Shown here: positions 16,964-25,953 of the stretch, piece by piece
How positions within the stretch are numbered: the stretch's first letter is position 1
How the letters are laid out: every line of letters starts with the position of its first letter
Source: Halobacillus sp. A1
GTDB lineage: Bacteria > Bacillota > Bacilli > Bacillales > Halobacillaceae
NCBI RefSeq assembly: GCF_024189295.1
Contig: NZ_JAIZEN010000004.1
Span: forward strand, 62,001-126,000
Reading direction: 5' to 3'
DNA length: 64,000 bases
Translations under genes and position numbers: made by a program
The notes under the pieces: generated by a model
What the model was told of the DNA's origin: nothing
The model's database searches: none
The model's input: only the letters and a program-made list of their open reading frames with translations

Positions 16964-17686
16964 ATGGAAATTGTAATGGATAGTGTGAAAGTGATAGGAA
17001 GAATTGTTACAATCCTGCCATTACTGCTAGTTGTCGGTCTTTATATGGGGAAGCGTTCAATAGGTGAACTTCCTGTTTTTGATTTTTTAGTCGTATTAGT
17101 TTTAGGTTCAGTGGTAGGAGCGGATATAGCTGACCCAAACATCGATCATATTCACACCGTAGTAGCCATGATTGTCATCGCTCTTCTGCATCAATTCATT
17201 ATATTTATCAAATTGAATAATAAAAGGTTAGGTAAGCTGCTCACCTTTGAACCTACGGTCGTTATATACGATGGTAAATTCCTTGTTAAAAATATGAAGA
17301 AAGTTCATTATGCCATTGATAACATTATGCAGATGCTTCGAGAGAAGAACGTGTTCTCCGTGCAAGATGTAGAAATTGCTATAGTAGAAGCGAACGGGCG
17401 ATTATCCGTAAAACTAAAAGGAGCAAAAGAATGGGCAGCGAAAGAAGATGTAGGAGCTGTAGTAAGTGCTGCGGAATACGATGTTCCAGTGATTCTTGAT
17501 GGAGAACTGCAACGCCCTATGTTACAAAGGTTGAATAAAAATGAGGAATGGATAAAAGGGAAATTATTGAAAAATAACATTACCGATGTGAAAGAAGTGT
17601 TTTATGGGGCACTTACCCCGTCCGGTACATTTGTTTACTCATTAAAGAATGAAGGGGATACTTCTATTCCTCCTATGGAACATTAA
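16964..17686 (+). CDS. DUF421 membrane protein (YetF/YrbG type)
   Basis: A 240-residue protein with three N-terminal membrane helices (about 12-90) and a cytoplasmic DUF421 domain. Recognisable segments are GKRSIGELPVFDFLVVLVLGSVVGAD, then EPTVVIYDGKFLVKNMKKVHYAIDNIMQMLREKNVFSVQDVEIAIVEANGRLSV. The family is common in spore-formers and its function is poorly known. AGAGGTG precedes ATG 16964. It is divergent from cstR and the operator at 16893 lies between them, so sulfur-responsive control is possible but unproven. Confidence 0.88.
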   Translation: MEIVMDSVKVIGRIVTILPLLLVVGLYMGKRSIGELPVFDFLVVLVLGSVVGADIADPNIDHIHTVVAMIVIALLHQFIIFIKLNNKRLGKLLTFEPTVVIYDGKFLVKNMKKVHYAIDNIMQMLREKNVFSVQDVEIAIVEANGRLSVKLKGAKEWAAKEDVGAVVSAAEYDVPVILDGELQRPMLQRLNKNEEWIKGKLLKNNITDVKEVFYGALTPSGTFVYSLKNEGDTSIPPMEH

Positions 17687-17726
17687 AAAGAGAAGCATTC
17701 CTTAAAACGGGAAGCTTCTCTTTCTT
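17687..17726 (+). terminator. Bidirectional terminator between the DUF421 and DUF302 genes
   Basis: AAAGAGAAGCATTCC and GGAAGCTTCTCTTT pair imperfectly around a short loop, with T or A runs on both sides. Confidence 0.85.
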
Positions 17727-17731
17727 TTAAG

Positions 17732-18115
17732 CTATACGCTTTGATCCATACAACTGATCAGACGTTTTTCGATATCTGCAGCAAGAGATTCAATGGTTTC
17801 ATCATTTACCATGCTGATGAGGGCTGTGGGTCTCGGCATCCCTATTTTAGTTGTACCTTCATCGTCATAAACAACCATTTTACATGGCAAAAAATATCCA
17901 GCCATCTGATTTTCAGTTAAAACCCTTTGTGCTTCTTTTGGGTTACATACTTCTAACACCTTATATTCTTTTTCGAAATCGAGCCCTTTTTCTTGGAGTT
18001 TGTCTTTAATATCGAATGTCCAGAGTACGCCAAACTGTTGGTCTTTTAAACTAGCTTCCAAACTTTCAACTGCTTCGTTGACGTTTTTATTTGTGGAAAC
18101 GGTGTAATCAAACAT
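17732..18115 (-). CDS. DUF302 domain protein, probable member of the CstR regulon
   Basis: A 127-residue protein made of one DUF302 domain (FDYTVSTNKNVNEAVESLEASLKDQQFGVLWTFDIKDKLQEKG..., then KVLEVCNPKEAQRVL and FLPCKMVVYDDEG). Cys79 or so in the VCNPK motif and a second Cys in LPCKMVV are conserved in the family. DUF302 proteins often occur beside rhodanese and TusA genes. Here the gene lies outside the sulfur operon, but a CstR-type operator sits 33 bases upstream. AGGAGG precedes ATG 18115. Confidence 0.9.
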   Translation of the reverse strand: MFDYTVSTNKNVNEAVESLEASLKDQQFGVLWTFDIKDKLQEKGLDFEKEYKVLEVCNPKEAQRVLTENQMAGYFLPCKMVVYDDEGTTKIGMPRPTALISMVNDETIESLAADIEKRLISCMDQSV

Positions 18116-18147
18116 TCTTAGCCTCCTATTTTTTATTCAGTTGTAAT

Positions 18148-18163
18148 ATACCCTGCTATGTAT
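18148..18163 (-). promoter_or_regulatory. CstR-type operator before the DUF302 gene
   Basis: ATACCC-TGCT-ATGTAT on the plus strand (minus strand ends in GGGTAT), again six-base halves with a four-base centre. Confidence 0.7.
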
Positions 18164-18368
18164 TGGTTTAATCTGATTACTTTGTAAATTTAACCAGTAA
18201 ATACATCAGTACGGGAAATTTAGTGGAAGGCTGCCTCCTGCCTGTAGTTTAAAAGTCCATTTAATGGAGTGATTTTTGTAGAAAAGGTAAAAAGTTAAAC
18301 CGTTAACCTGTATCATTTCATTCATTTGTATTAGAATAAGGGGAGCAAAAGAGAGGACGTGAACATCC

Positions 18369-19106
18369 ATGAAAAAAGATATTAAATTAATCGCACTAGA
18401 TATGGACGGTACATTATTGAATTCTGGGGAGACCGTCTCAGAAGCTAACTATAAAGCTATAAAAAAAGCAAAAGATCAAGGCATCCATGTCGTTCTAAGT
18501 ACAGGACGCTCTTTGGAAAGGTGTCAGGAGATCGCTGAATCTCTCGGCCGCTCTTCTTACATTGTAACGATCAATGGGGGAGAGATTTATAATGATAAAT
18601 TCGAGCTTGTCGATCAAACGGTACTCGATGCTTCTCTTGTTGAACGTTTATGGGAGCTTAGGGAACAACATGACGTCCACTACTGGTCAACAACAGTGCA
18701 GGGGCAGTTCAACAGCTCGGAAAATTTTGAAAAAGAAATCAACGAGTATGACTGGCTGAAATTCGGTTTTGATATACAAGATGATGAAATTAGGAAAGTA
18801 GTGTTAGATGAATTACAAAACAATGAGGCGTTGGAGATTTCCAACTCGAGTCCTACTAATATTGAAGTCAACCCTGCAGGGGTCAATAAAGCAGCTGCTC
18901 TCCTTAAAGTATGTGAAAGGTTGGACATTGTAATGGAAAACGTGATGGCTGTAGGTGACAGCTTAAATGATATGGCCATGATCAAGGAAGCAGGTATAGG
19001 CGTAGCCATGGGGAATGCTCAGGAAGATGTTAAAAATGAGGCTGCATGGGTAACATCTACAAATGATGAAGATGGAGTCGCTGAAGCTATTGAGCGTATT
19101 TTATAG
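18369..19106 (+). CDS. Cof-type HAD-IIB family phosphatase
   Basis: A 245-residue HAD phosphatase with nucleophile motif ALDMDGTLLN (Asp11, Asp13), motif II LSTGRS, Lys in NKAAALLKVCE and motif IV GDSLNDMAMIKEAG. The C2B cap occupies about 85-180. It is shorter than the usual 260-290 residues, mainly in the cap. Enzymes of this group dephosphorylate sugar phosphates or cofactors; the substrate is unknown. The ribosome site is weak (GAGAGGACG), some distance from ATG 18369. Monocistronic. Confidence 0.88.
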   Translation: MKKDIKLIALDMDGTLLNSGETVSEANYKAIKKAKDQGIHVVLSTGRSLERCQEIAESLGRSSYIVTINGGEIYNDKFELVDQTVLDASLVERLWELREQHDVHYWSTTVQGQFNSSENFEKEINEYDWLKFGFDIQDDEIRKVVLDELQNNEALEISNSSPTNIEVNPAGVNKAAALLKVCERLDIVMENVMAVGDSLNDMAMIKEAGIGVAMGNAQEDVKNEAAWVTSTNDEDGVAEAIERIL

Positions 19107-19187
19107 TTTTTAATGAAAAGGTAGCATATAAGTGGGGACCTGACCATAAATTAGTAACACCCTACCTAAAGTCTCCTCCTATACAAA

Positions 19188-19226
19188 AAGCACGGTTCCT
19201 TATTTCTAAGGGATCGTGTTTTTTTT
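19188..19226 (+). terminator. Terminator after the HAD phosphatase gene
   Basis: GCACGGTTCCTTA and TAAGGGATCGTGT pair with G-U pairs and a four-base loop, followed by eight T. Confidence 0.85.
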
Positions 19227-19352
19227 GCGTTAAAATTTGAAAACGCTTACTACGTGAGAAGGATTTTCAAATTTAAAACCGAATACAGTAAAGGAGACAT
19301 ATTTTTCAAAATCATTATTTCGGAAAGCTTCTGTAAAACAAGGGAGGATTTT

Positions 19353-20501
19353 ATGAAGGCGTCCTATCTTAAGGAAGAGCACGATATTTTAAGGAATTCT
19401 ATAAAGAGATTTTTAGAAAAAGAAGCGTACCCTTACTTTCAGGAGTGGGAAGAGAAGCAGATGATTCCGAGATCATTTTGGAAGAAGATGGGGGAGCAGG
19501 GCTTTCTGTGTCCATGGCTGGATGAAAAGTACGGCGGGTATGAAGCGGATTTTGGGTATTCGGTAGTCATCAATGAAGAGCTCGAAAAAGTAGGAACAGG
19601 ACTTATAGGAATAGGGCTTCACAACGATATAGTTGTCCCTTACCTTTATCACTATGGGACAGAAGCGCAAAAAAATAAGTGGCTGGCAAAATGCGCGAGC
19701 GGCGACATTATTACAGCCATTGCTATGACAGAGCCCGGGGCAGGTTCTGATTTGGCCAGTATTCGAACGAGTGCCCAATTAAGCGATGATAATTATCTAG
19801 TGAATGGTGAAAAAACGTTCATTACGAATGGGATCCACGCTGACTTGATTGTAATTGTATGTAAGACCGACTCAAAAATTTCTCCTCCTTACCGGGGAAT
19901 AAGCCTGCTTGTAGTAGAACGGGACACAGGTGGATTTTCACGGGGGAAACAATTGAATAAATTAGGCTTACATAGCCAGGATACCGCCGAACTGATATTT
20001 CAGGATGCAAAGGTTCCAAGAGACAATCTTCTTGGGAAACCAGGGGAGGGTTTCTATTATTTAATGGATCAACTCCAGCAAGAGTGTTTGATTGTCGCAA
20101 TCGGGGGTATTTCAGCCAGCGAACGTATGCTTGAGATCACTGTCAATTACGTGAAACAGCGAAAAGCATTCGGCCAATCCATCGCTTCGTTTCAAAACAC
20201 CCAGTTCACTCTCGCAGAATTGCAGACAGAAGTGGAAATTGGACGAACATTTTTAGATAGGACCATTGAAGCCCATATGAATGGGGAGGACGTCGTCCAA
20301 GAGGTTTCTATGGCTAAATGGTGGATCACCGAACTTGTGAAAAAGGTAGCTGCTGCCTGCATGCACTTGCATGGCGGGTACGGGTATATGGAAGAGTATG
20401 AGATTGCCAGAAGATATCGTGATGCTCCTGTAACTGCCATTTACGCAGGGTCCAATGAAATTATGAAATCCATTATTGCTAAGAAAATGGGACTGCATTA
20501 A
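19353..20501 (+). CDS. Acyl-CoA dehydrogenase
   Basis: A 382-residue FAD enzyme that desaturates acyl-CoA at the alpha-beta position. The start at 19353 is chosen for AGGGAGG just before it. Family signatures AIAMTEPGAGSDLASIRT (about 125-142), RKAFGQSIASFQNTQF and the C-terminal HLHGGYGYMEEYEIARRYRDA and AGSNEIMKSIIAKKMG are all present. It is the first gene of a four-gene operon with thiolase, short-chain dehydrogenase and acyl-CoA ligase. Chain length or branch preference cannot be read from sequence. Confidence 0.92.
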   Translation: MKASYLKEEHDILRNSIKRFLEKEAYPYFQEWEEKQMIPRSFWKKMGEQGFLCPWLDEKYGGYEADFGYSVVINEELEKVGTGLIGIGLHNDIVVPYLYHYGTEAQKNKWLAKCASGDIITAIAMTEPGAGSDLASIRTSAQLSDDNYLVNGEKTFITNGIHADLIVIVCKTDSKISPPYRGISLLVVERDTGGFSRGKQLNKLGLHSQDTAELIFQDAKVPRDNLLGKPGEGFYYLMDQLQQECLIVAIGGISASERMLEITVNYVKQRKAFGQSIASFQNTQFTLAELQTEVEIGRTFLDRTIEAHMNGEDVVQEVSMAKWWITELVKKVAAACMHLHGGYGYMEEYEIARRYRDAPVTAIYAGSNEIMKSIIAKKMGLH

Positions 20502-20526
20502 GTCAATTTATGTGGAGGTATATGTT

Positions 20527-21681
20527 ATGAATGAAGTTGTCATTGTGGAAGCTGTCCGAACACCTGTCGGAAAAAGAAACGGACTTTTAAGTGAAATCAG
20601 ACCAGACGAGCTGCTCGCTAAGGTACTGAGGGAAGTCGTAGACCGCATTTCCCTAGACCCGAAGGAAGTGGAGGATGTTATAGCCGGCTGTGTTTCTCAA
20701 GTGGGGGAACAAGCCGGGGATGTAGCTCGTATTGCGTCATTAATTGCAGGATATCCAAAAGAGGTGCCAGGCGTTACTATAGATCGTCAATGTGGATCGA
20801 GCCAGCAGGCGGTTCACTTTGCGTCTCAAGCTATTGCAAGCGGTGATATGGATGTTGTGGTTGCTTGCGGTGTGGAAAGTATGTCCAGGGTTCCTATGTT
20901 TTCGAATATGAAGGGTACAAAGTATAGTGATAGACTAACCGATCGTTTTGAGATCATCAATCAAGGTCTGTCTGCAGAAAAGATGGCAGATCACTGGAAA
21001 TTAAGCAGGCGCGAGTTGGATGAATATGCGGCCGCCAGTCATGAAAAAGCGTTGAGAGCGATAGAAGAGGAACGATTTGACCGGGAAATTATGCACGTTG
21101 AGGCGAAAGACAAGCAAGGTTTACCTATCATGATGAAAGTGGATGAAGGTCCAAGGAAAGGTTCTACGGTAGAAACTCTCGCTGAATTAAAGTCTGTTTT
21201 CGAAGAACAAGGGGTCATAACCGCAGGGAATGCCAGCCAAATAAGTGATGGCGCTTCTGCCGTATTATTAATGTCGCGGCAGAAAGCGGAAGCTCTTGGT
21301 CTTAAGCCTCGATTCCGTATCGTTTCCCGCGCAGTTGTAGGTTCTGATCCGACGTTTATGTTGACAGGGCCGATCCCGGCCACTCAAAAAGTGTTGCAAA
21401 AAGCCGGGCTAAGCATTGATGATATCGATTTGTATGAAGTGAATGAAGCATTTGCTCCAGTGCCTTTGTGCTGGTTGAAAGAGACAGGGGCGGACCCTGA
21501 TAAATTGAATGTGAATGGTGGAGCTATCGCTTTAGGCCACCCATTAGGTGCCACAGGTACAAAATTACTGACGACGCTGATCCATGAATTAGAACGCTCC
21601 AAGGCCCGGTATGGACTGCAGGCGGTCTGTGAGGGGATGGGCATGGCAAATGCCACGATCATAGAAAGACTGGAGGAGTAA
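20527..21681 (+). CDS. Acetyl-CoA acyltransferase (thiolase)
   Basis: A 384-residue thiolase. Active-site Cys89 lies in DRQCGSSQQAVHF, His in NGGAIALGHPLGATG near the end and the second Cys in AVCEGMGMANA. It splits 3-ketoacyl-CoA to acetyl- or propionyl-CoA in beta-oxidation. ATG 20527 follows GGAGGTATATGTT 25 bases after the dehydrogenase gene; open frame continues upstream over the previous gene's end and is not used. Confidence 0.93.
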   Translation: MNEVVIVEAVRTPVGKRNGLLSEIRPDELLAKVLREVVDRISLDPKEVEDVIAGCVSQVGEQAGDVARIASLIAGYPKEVPGVTIDRQCGSSQQAVHFASQAIASGDMDVVVACGVESMSRVPMFSNMKGTKYSDRLTDRFEIINQGLSAEKMADHWKLSRRELDEYAAASHEKALRAIEEERFDREIMHVEAKDKQGLPIMMKVDEGPRKGSTVETLAELKSVFEEQGVITAGNASQISDGASAVLLMSRQKAEALGLKPRFRIVSRAVVGSDPTFMLTGPIPATQKVLQKAGLSIDDIDLYEVNEAFAPVPLCWLKETGADPDKLNVNGGAIALGHPLGATGTKLLTTLIHELERSKARYGLQAVCEGMGMANATIIERLEE

Positions 21682-21684
21682 GGG

Positions 21685-22452
21685 ATGCAAGTGAATGAGC
21701 TGACCGCTGTAGTGACAGGGGGAGCTTCAGGTTTAGGAGAAGCAACTGTGCGAAGGATTGCTGCCCATGGAGGAAGAGCGATCATTGCAGATCAAAATGC
21801 TGCTAAAGGACAAGCTCTAGCGGATGAATTGGGATCTTCTGCTGTTTTCTGTGAAGTTGATGTGACGTCAGAAGAACAAGTAAAGAAAATGATCAGTTTC
21901 TCAGTCCAACAATTTGGAACAATTAACGGTCTTGTTAATTGTGCGGGAATCGTGATTGCAGAGAAGGTTTCCGGCAAAGAAGGCGCCCATAAACTGGGTT
22001 CTTTTCAAAAGGTGATTGAAGTGAATCTAATCGGCACCTTCAACATGATTCGATTGATCACTGAACATATGCAGGAAAATGTCCCTAACGAAGAAGGTGA
22101 ACGAGGCATCATTATTAATACGGCATCCATTGCGGCTTTTGAAGGTCAGATCGGCCAGGCTGCTTACAGCGCTTCTAAAGGAGGCGTAGCTGGGATGACT
22201 CTTCCTATTTCGCGGGAGCTTGCGCGTTACGGCATTAGAGTGATGACGATTGCACCAGGGCTATTTGAAACTCCGATGTTCGAAGTTCTTCCTGACTCTG
22301 CAAAAGAGGCACTCAGTCAGATGACACCATTTCCGAAGCGTCTAGGAAAACCGGATGAATATGGAAGGTTAGTTTTAAGTATCGTTGAAAATCCCATGAT
22401 GAACGGGGAGGTGGTTCGACTCGACGGAGCCATAAGGTTACAGCCAAGGTAG
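21685..22452 (+). CDS. SDR family 3-hydroxyacyl-CoA dehydrogenase (HSD10-like)
   Basis: A 255-residue Rossmann-fold short-chain dehydrogenase. [14 protein letters not shown] is the NAD-binding loop, [11 protein letters not shown] the structural motif, and [23 protein letters not shown] contains the Ser-Tyr-Lys triad. The sequence and the [15 protein letters not shown] segment resemble mammalian type II 3-hydroxyacyl-CoA dehydrogenase (HSD17B10), which acts on fatty and branched-chain acyl-CoA. It follows the thiolase by three bases and provides the step before it. Confidence 0.9.
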   Translation: MQVNELTAVVTGGASGLGEATVRRIAAHGGRAIIADQNAAKGQALADELGSSAVFCEVDVTSEEQVKKMISFSVQQFGTINGLVNCAGIVIAEKVSGKEGAHKLGSFQKVIEVNLIGTFNMIRLITEHMQENVPNEEGERGIIINTASIAAFEGQIGQAAYSASKGGVAGMTLPISRELARYGIRVMTIAPGLFETPMFEVLPDSAKEALSQMTPFPKRLGKPDEYGRLVLSIVENPMMNGEVVRLDGAIRLQPR

Positions 22453-22488
22453 GGCAGGACGACAATATAAAAAAGGGAGTGGATCAGG

Positions 22489-24039
22489 GTGGGTCCAACG
22501 TTGAAGAGCATGTTCGAGCAGACAGTAGCGAAGTATCCAAATAAAGAAGGTCTTGTGGATTTACGGTTAGGTACAAGGTGGACATATCGGGAGTGGAATG
22601 ACGAAGTAAATAGAATGGCCAACACTCTTCTAGCTGAAGGGGTGGATAAAGGGGACCGTGTCTCTACTGTCCTTTTTAACACCGCTGAATTCGCCACCAC
22701 TTTATTTGCATGTATGAAAATCGGTGCCGTTTTCAATCCGATCAACTTTCGACTGACCTCTCAAGAAATCGATTATATTATTAAAGATGCCAGTCCTAAA
22801 GTGGTCATCTTCGAAAAAGCTACGGCAGGTTCCTTAGAAGGGGTAGCGTCAGAATCTCCTCATATCGATTTTTGGTCGATTGATGAACCTGATTTGTCTT
22901 ATGCAAGGCACTACTATCAAATGATTGAAGGATCGGAGACGTCGCGTCCTGACTGTTTGATAGAAGAGGATGATCTTTACGCTATCATGTACACTTCGGG
23001 TACAACCGGTACCCCTAAAGGTGTCCTTCATACACATCGTGATATGGTGGATCAAGCCCTAGTGTTAACGGCTACCTTGAGGCTGACACCGCAAGATCGC
23101 GGCTTAACGGTTGCTCCTATGTTTCATTGTGCTGAGCTCCATTGTACATTCTTCCCTAGAGTGATGGTTGGAGCAGCCAATGTCATTCTTCATCATTTTG
23201 ACGCCCCTGCCATGATTGAAACGGTACGTGAAGAACAAATCTCTACTTTATTTGCTGCTCCGACGATGTGGAACATGGTGCTGCAGGAAGACTTTTCTCA
23301 AGAAGACTTCTCAACGTTAAGGCAAGGACTTTATGGCGGGGCTCCTATGGCTCCTGCGTTAACCACCCGATTACATGAAGCGCTTGGCGTTCAGTTGCTG
23401 CAGGCTTATGGAATGACTGAAATGGGTCCTGCTATTACAGCACTCTTTGAGGATGAACAAATATCCAAAGCGGGGTCTGCAGGGAGAGCGTTGATCAACC
23501 ATGAGGTGCGGGTTGTCAGAACACAGGAAAACGGACCTTCTGACCCCGATGACGTTTGTGCTCCAGGTGAATTAGGGGAGATCGTGGTGCGGGGACCAAG
23601 CACGATGAAGGGATATTATAACCGGCCTGAAGCTACAGAAGAAGTGATGTATAAAGGTTGGTATCACTCTGGTGATATAGGCCACTTTGACGAAGAAGGG
23701 TATCTATGGGTGAGCGATCGAGTTAAAGATATGATCATTTCGGGAGGAGAGAATATCTATTCCAGAGAAGTGGAGGATGCTTTGTTCGCCCACCCTTCTG
23801 TTGTAGATGCTGCCGTGATCGGAGAACCGGATGAAATGTGGGGAGAAAGAGTGGTCGCCCATATTGTTGCTAAGGAACCCATAACGGCTGAGGAGCTTGA
23901 AGAGTATTGCATATCGAGCAGCAGTCTTGCACGGTATAAAAGGCCGAGGAGATACGAATTTGTTGATGAACTGCCGAGAAATGCCAGTGGTAAATTACAA
24001 AAGTTTAAACTGAGAGAACAATTTGAACGGCATATCTAA
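22489..24039 (+). CDS. Acyl-CoA synthetase (AMP-binding, long/medium-chain)
   Basis: A 516-residue ANL-superfamily ligase that adenylates a fatty acid and joins it to CoA. Motifs: P-loop YTSGTTGTPKGVLHTH (about 166-181), LQAYGMTEMGP (about 303-313), GWYHSGDIGHFDEEGYLWVSDRVKDMIISGGENIY, and the C-terminal PRNASGKLQK with catalytic Lys. GTG 22489 is used because GGGAG lies ten bases upstream; ATG 22510 is an alternative. Last gene of the operon; it supplies the CoA esters for the enzymes encoded upstream. Confidence 0.92.
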   Translation: MGPTLKSMFEQTVAKYPNKEGLVDLRLGTRWTYREWNDEVNRMANTLLAEGVDKGDRVSTVLFNTAEFATTLFACMKIGAVFNPINFRLTSQEIDYIIKDASPKVVIFEKATAGSLEGVASESPHIDFWSIDEPDLSYARHYYQMIEGSETSRPDCLIEEDDLYAIMYTSGTTGTPKGVLHTHRDMVDQALVLTATLRLTPQDRGLTVAPMFHCAELHCTFFPRVMVGAANVILHHFDAPAMIETVREEQISTLFAAPTMWNMVLQEDFSQEDFSTLRQGLYGGAPMAPALTTRLHEALGVQLLQAYGMTEMGPAITALFEDEQISKAGSAGRALINHEVRVVRTQENGPSDPDDVCAPGELGEIVVRGPSTMKGYYNRPEATEEVMYKGWYHSGDIGHFDEEGYLWVSDRVKDMIISGGENIYSREVEDALFAHPSVVDAAVIGEPDEMWGERVVAHIVAKEPITAEELEEYCISSSSLARYKRPRRYEFVDELPRNASGKLQKFKLREQFERHI

Positions 24040-24053
24040 AGTAAATAGAAACG

Positions 24054-24085
24054 CAGGGCTCTACTTCATATGTAGAGCCCTTTTT
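24054..24085 (+). terminator. Terminator between the acyl-CoA operon and ligD
   Basis: AGGGCTCTAC and GTAGAGCCCT pair around TTCATAT, followed by T-run; works for both converging units. Confidence 0.9.
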
Positions 24086-25852
24086 CTATAGCTTTTTAAT
24101 CGTGTTGATCGGCTGAACCTTTCTAACTTCTTGATAATTTTGAAAAGGGCACCCAAGCTTATGGAGCCGTTCAATAACGTTCTTAACGGTAAACATGGAA
24201 GGTGTCAGGGGTTCATCTAGTTCGTGCCAGAATAGTGGAGCAGCTACACTGGCTTCTTTCGTAGCCCGTGCAGAATAAGGAGCAATAATCGTTTTTCCTT
24301 CTGCATGCTGTACGTAGTCAATGTAGAGACGTCCTCTGCGATTTTTCTTCAAGCGTTCAATGGTGAAGAGTTCGGGTTTTTCTTTAACGAGAAGCAAAGC
24401 CAGCTGTTCAGTGAATTTTCGTGTCTCTTTATAGGTCATACTGCCTTCCTCTATAGGAAGGTGAATTTGCAGCCCCTTGTTTCCTGATGTTTTTACAAAA
24501 CTGTAGACTCCTAGCTCGTCCAACAGATGTTTTAACAATCCGGCGGCTAATATGGCTGTACCAAAACTTTCTTTCTCTGGAGGATCTAAATCAAAAATGA
24601 TTTCGTCGGGATGATCGGATAAAGTCTTTTGGAAAGGAAGATGAAATTCAAGGGCCCCCTGATTGCCAAGCCATAATAGAGAAGACAGTTGTTCGACTCT
24701 CAGACGCATTTCACCTTCGCTCGTCGACTGCCCTTTCACATGGTCTGGTGCATAATCAGGCGCATTCTTTTGAAAAAAAGATTGTTTCTTCATTCCATCA
24801 GGGTAGCGTATCACCGTCACGTGCTTATCTTTAAAATATGGAAGCATATAAGCAGCCGCATGACGTAAATAAATAAGATAATCCTTCTTGGTTATACCAT
24901 TAGGCCATAGTTGTTTGTCGGTATGGGTGTATTCGACATCTTGAGGGAAGAGAGATAAGTCCCAATTCAGCTTATCTGCCGTGCACTCGTTTGGGTTGAG
25001 GTCAAAGCGGAAGTTATTGAACTGAGGTTCTCTCAACTCTCCCCTGGAGGCTTCTAAACAATTGATATCCACACAAATGCTTGGCTGTAATCTCCATCCA
25101 TCCCCTTTCTCTCTAAAAAAAGTGCGTAAAGTTTGGGATTCTTCATCACTCAGCCCGTTTTTAAAACGTCCGAGTACTGTTCTTTTCTCTCCGTCATAAA
25201 TTTCTGCCTCATAATAATCATTTTCTGGATTGTATTGAGTCAGGAAGCCGGATACTGTCCGCCACTCTTTTATTTTCAGCCACAATCTCGTTCTTTTATT
25301 ATTCGCATAAGAGCTGTCGGTTCTTTTGGCTACAATACCTTCACCTAAATGGTCAAAGACTAGCCTTTGGACCGATTTCTTATCCTTAAAAGACTCTACA
25401 TAGTTCAGAGCAGGTGTGCTCAGCTGTTCAATGAACTCTTTAAGGTGTCTTTTCCTGTCCAAATATGGCTGGGATGTTAAGTCACTTTCCCGTTTCAGCA
25501 TGTCAAAGGCCATAAACACAGCGGGACGACGGGAAGAAAGTTGCTTGATTTTTTCTAGTTTCTTCATACGCCCTCTCGTTTGCAAAAGGGGGAAGTTTGC
25601 TTGATAGGCATTATTTAAAATAACAATCTCCCCATCCAATAGGATAGGTTCTTCATTTAACGTACACTTATCTAAAGCGTTTATTATTTCAGGGAATTGC
25701 CGAGATAAATCTTTCCCATTTCTACTCCTCAACTCCACTCCGCCTGTTGTCCAGCTAAGGAACGCTCTGAAACCGTCATATTTCACCTCGTACATCCATT
25801 CTTCCCCCTCCATGAGGGAAGATGACAAAGTCGGAAGCATTGGCTTGTCCAT
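24086..25852 (-). CDS. ligD: ATP-dependent DNA ligase D (ligase-polymerase)
   Basis: A 588-residue LigD for bacterial non-homologous end joining. The N-terminal ligase domain (about 1-300) has the adenylation motif YEVKYDGFRAFLSW with Lys24, ELRSRNGKDLS, LDGEIV and EGIVAKR; the C-terminal part (about 310-588) is the primase-polymerase domain with IIFDLDPPE metal-binding aspartates and SGNKGLQIHLPI. As in other Bacillus enzymes, there is no phosphoesterase domain. ATG 25852 follows AGGTG at six bases; an earlier in-frame GTG overlaps it. It is divergent from ku. Confidence 0.93.
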   Translation of the reverse strand: MDKPMLPTLSSSLMEGEEWMYEVKYDGFRAFLSWTTGGVELRSRNGKDLSRQFPEIINALDKCTLNEEPILLDGEIVILNNAYQANFPLLQTRGRMKKLEKIKQLSSRRPAVFMAFDMLKRESDLTSQPYLDRKRHLKEFIEQLSTPALNYVESFKDKKSVQRLVFDHLGEGIVAKRTDSSYANNKRTRLWLKIKEWRTVSGFLTQYNPENDYYEAEIYDGEKRTVLGRFKNGLSDEESQTLRTFFREKGDGWRLQPSICVDINCLEASRGELREPQFNNFRFDLNPNECTADKLNWDLSLFPQDVEYTHTDKQLWPNGITKKDYLIYLRHAAAYMLPYFKDKHVTVIRYPDGMKKQSFFQKNAPDYAPDHVKGQSTSEGEMRLRVEQLSSLLWLGNQGALEFHLPFQKTLSDHPDEIIFDLDPPEKESFGTAILAAGLLKHLLDELGVYSFVKTSGNKGLQIHLPIEEGSMTYKETRKFTEQLALLLVKEKPELFTIERLKKNRRGRLYIDYVQHAEGKTIIAPYSARATKEASVAAPLFWHELDEPLTPSMFTVKNVIERLHKLGCPFQNYQEVRKVQPINTIKKL

Positions 25853-25953
25853 ACATATCACCTGCTTTTCTCCTCATAGTTTAAGCGATACGCAGGGATT
25901 TAATCATAAATTTAATGTTCGAGTACATGCTAAATAAAAAGGAGTGTGGATCG

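Noticed and set aside
19254-19352. Longer acyl-CoA dehydrogenase start
   Set aside because: The extra 33 residues are not homologous to the family and lack a ribosome site; ATG 19353 has AGGGAGG.
20192-22745. Several antisense frames of 80-142 codons across the acyl-CoA operon
   Set aside because: They are opposite to strongly supported genes, have no ribosome sites or domains, and arise from codon bias of the real frames.
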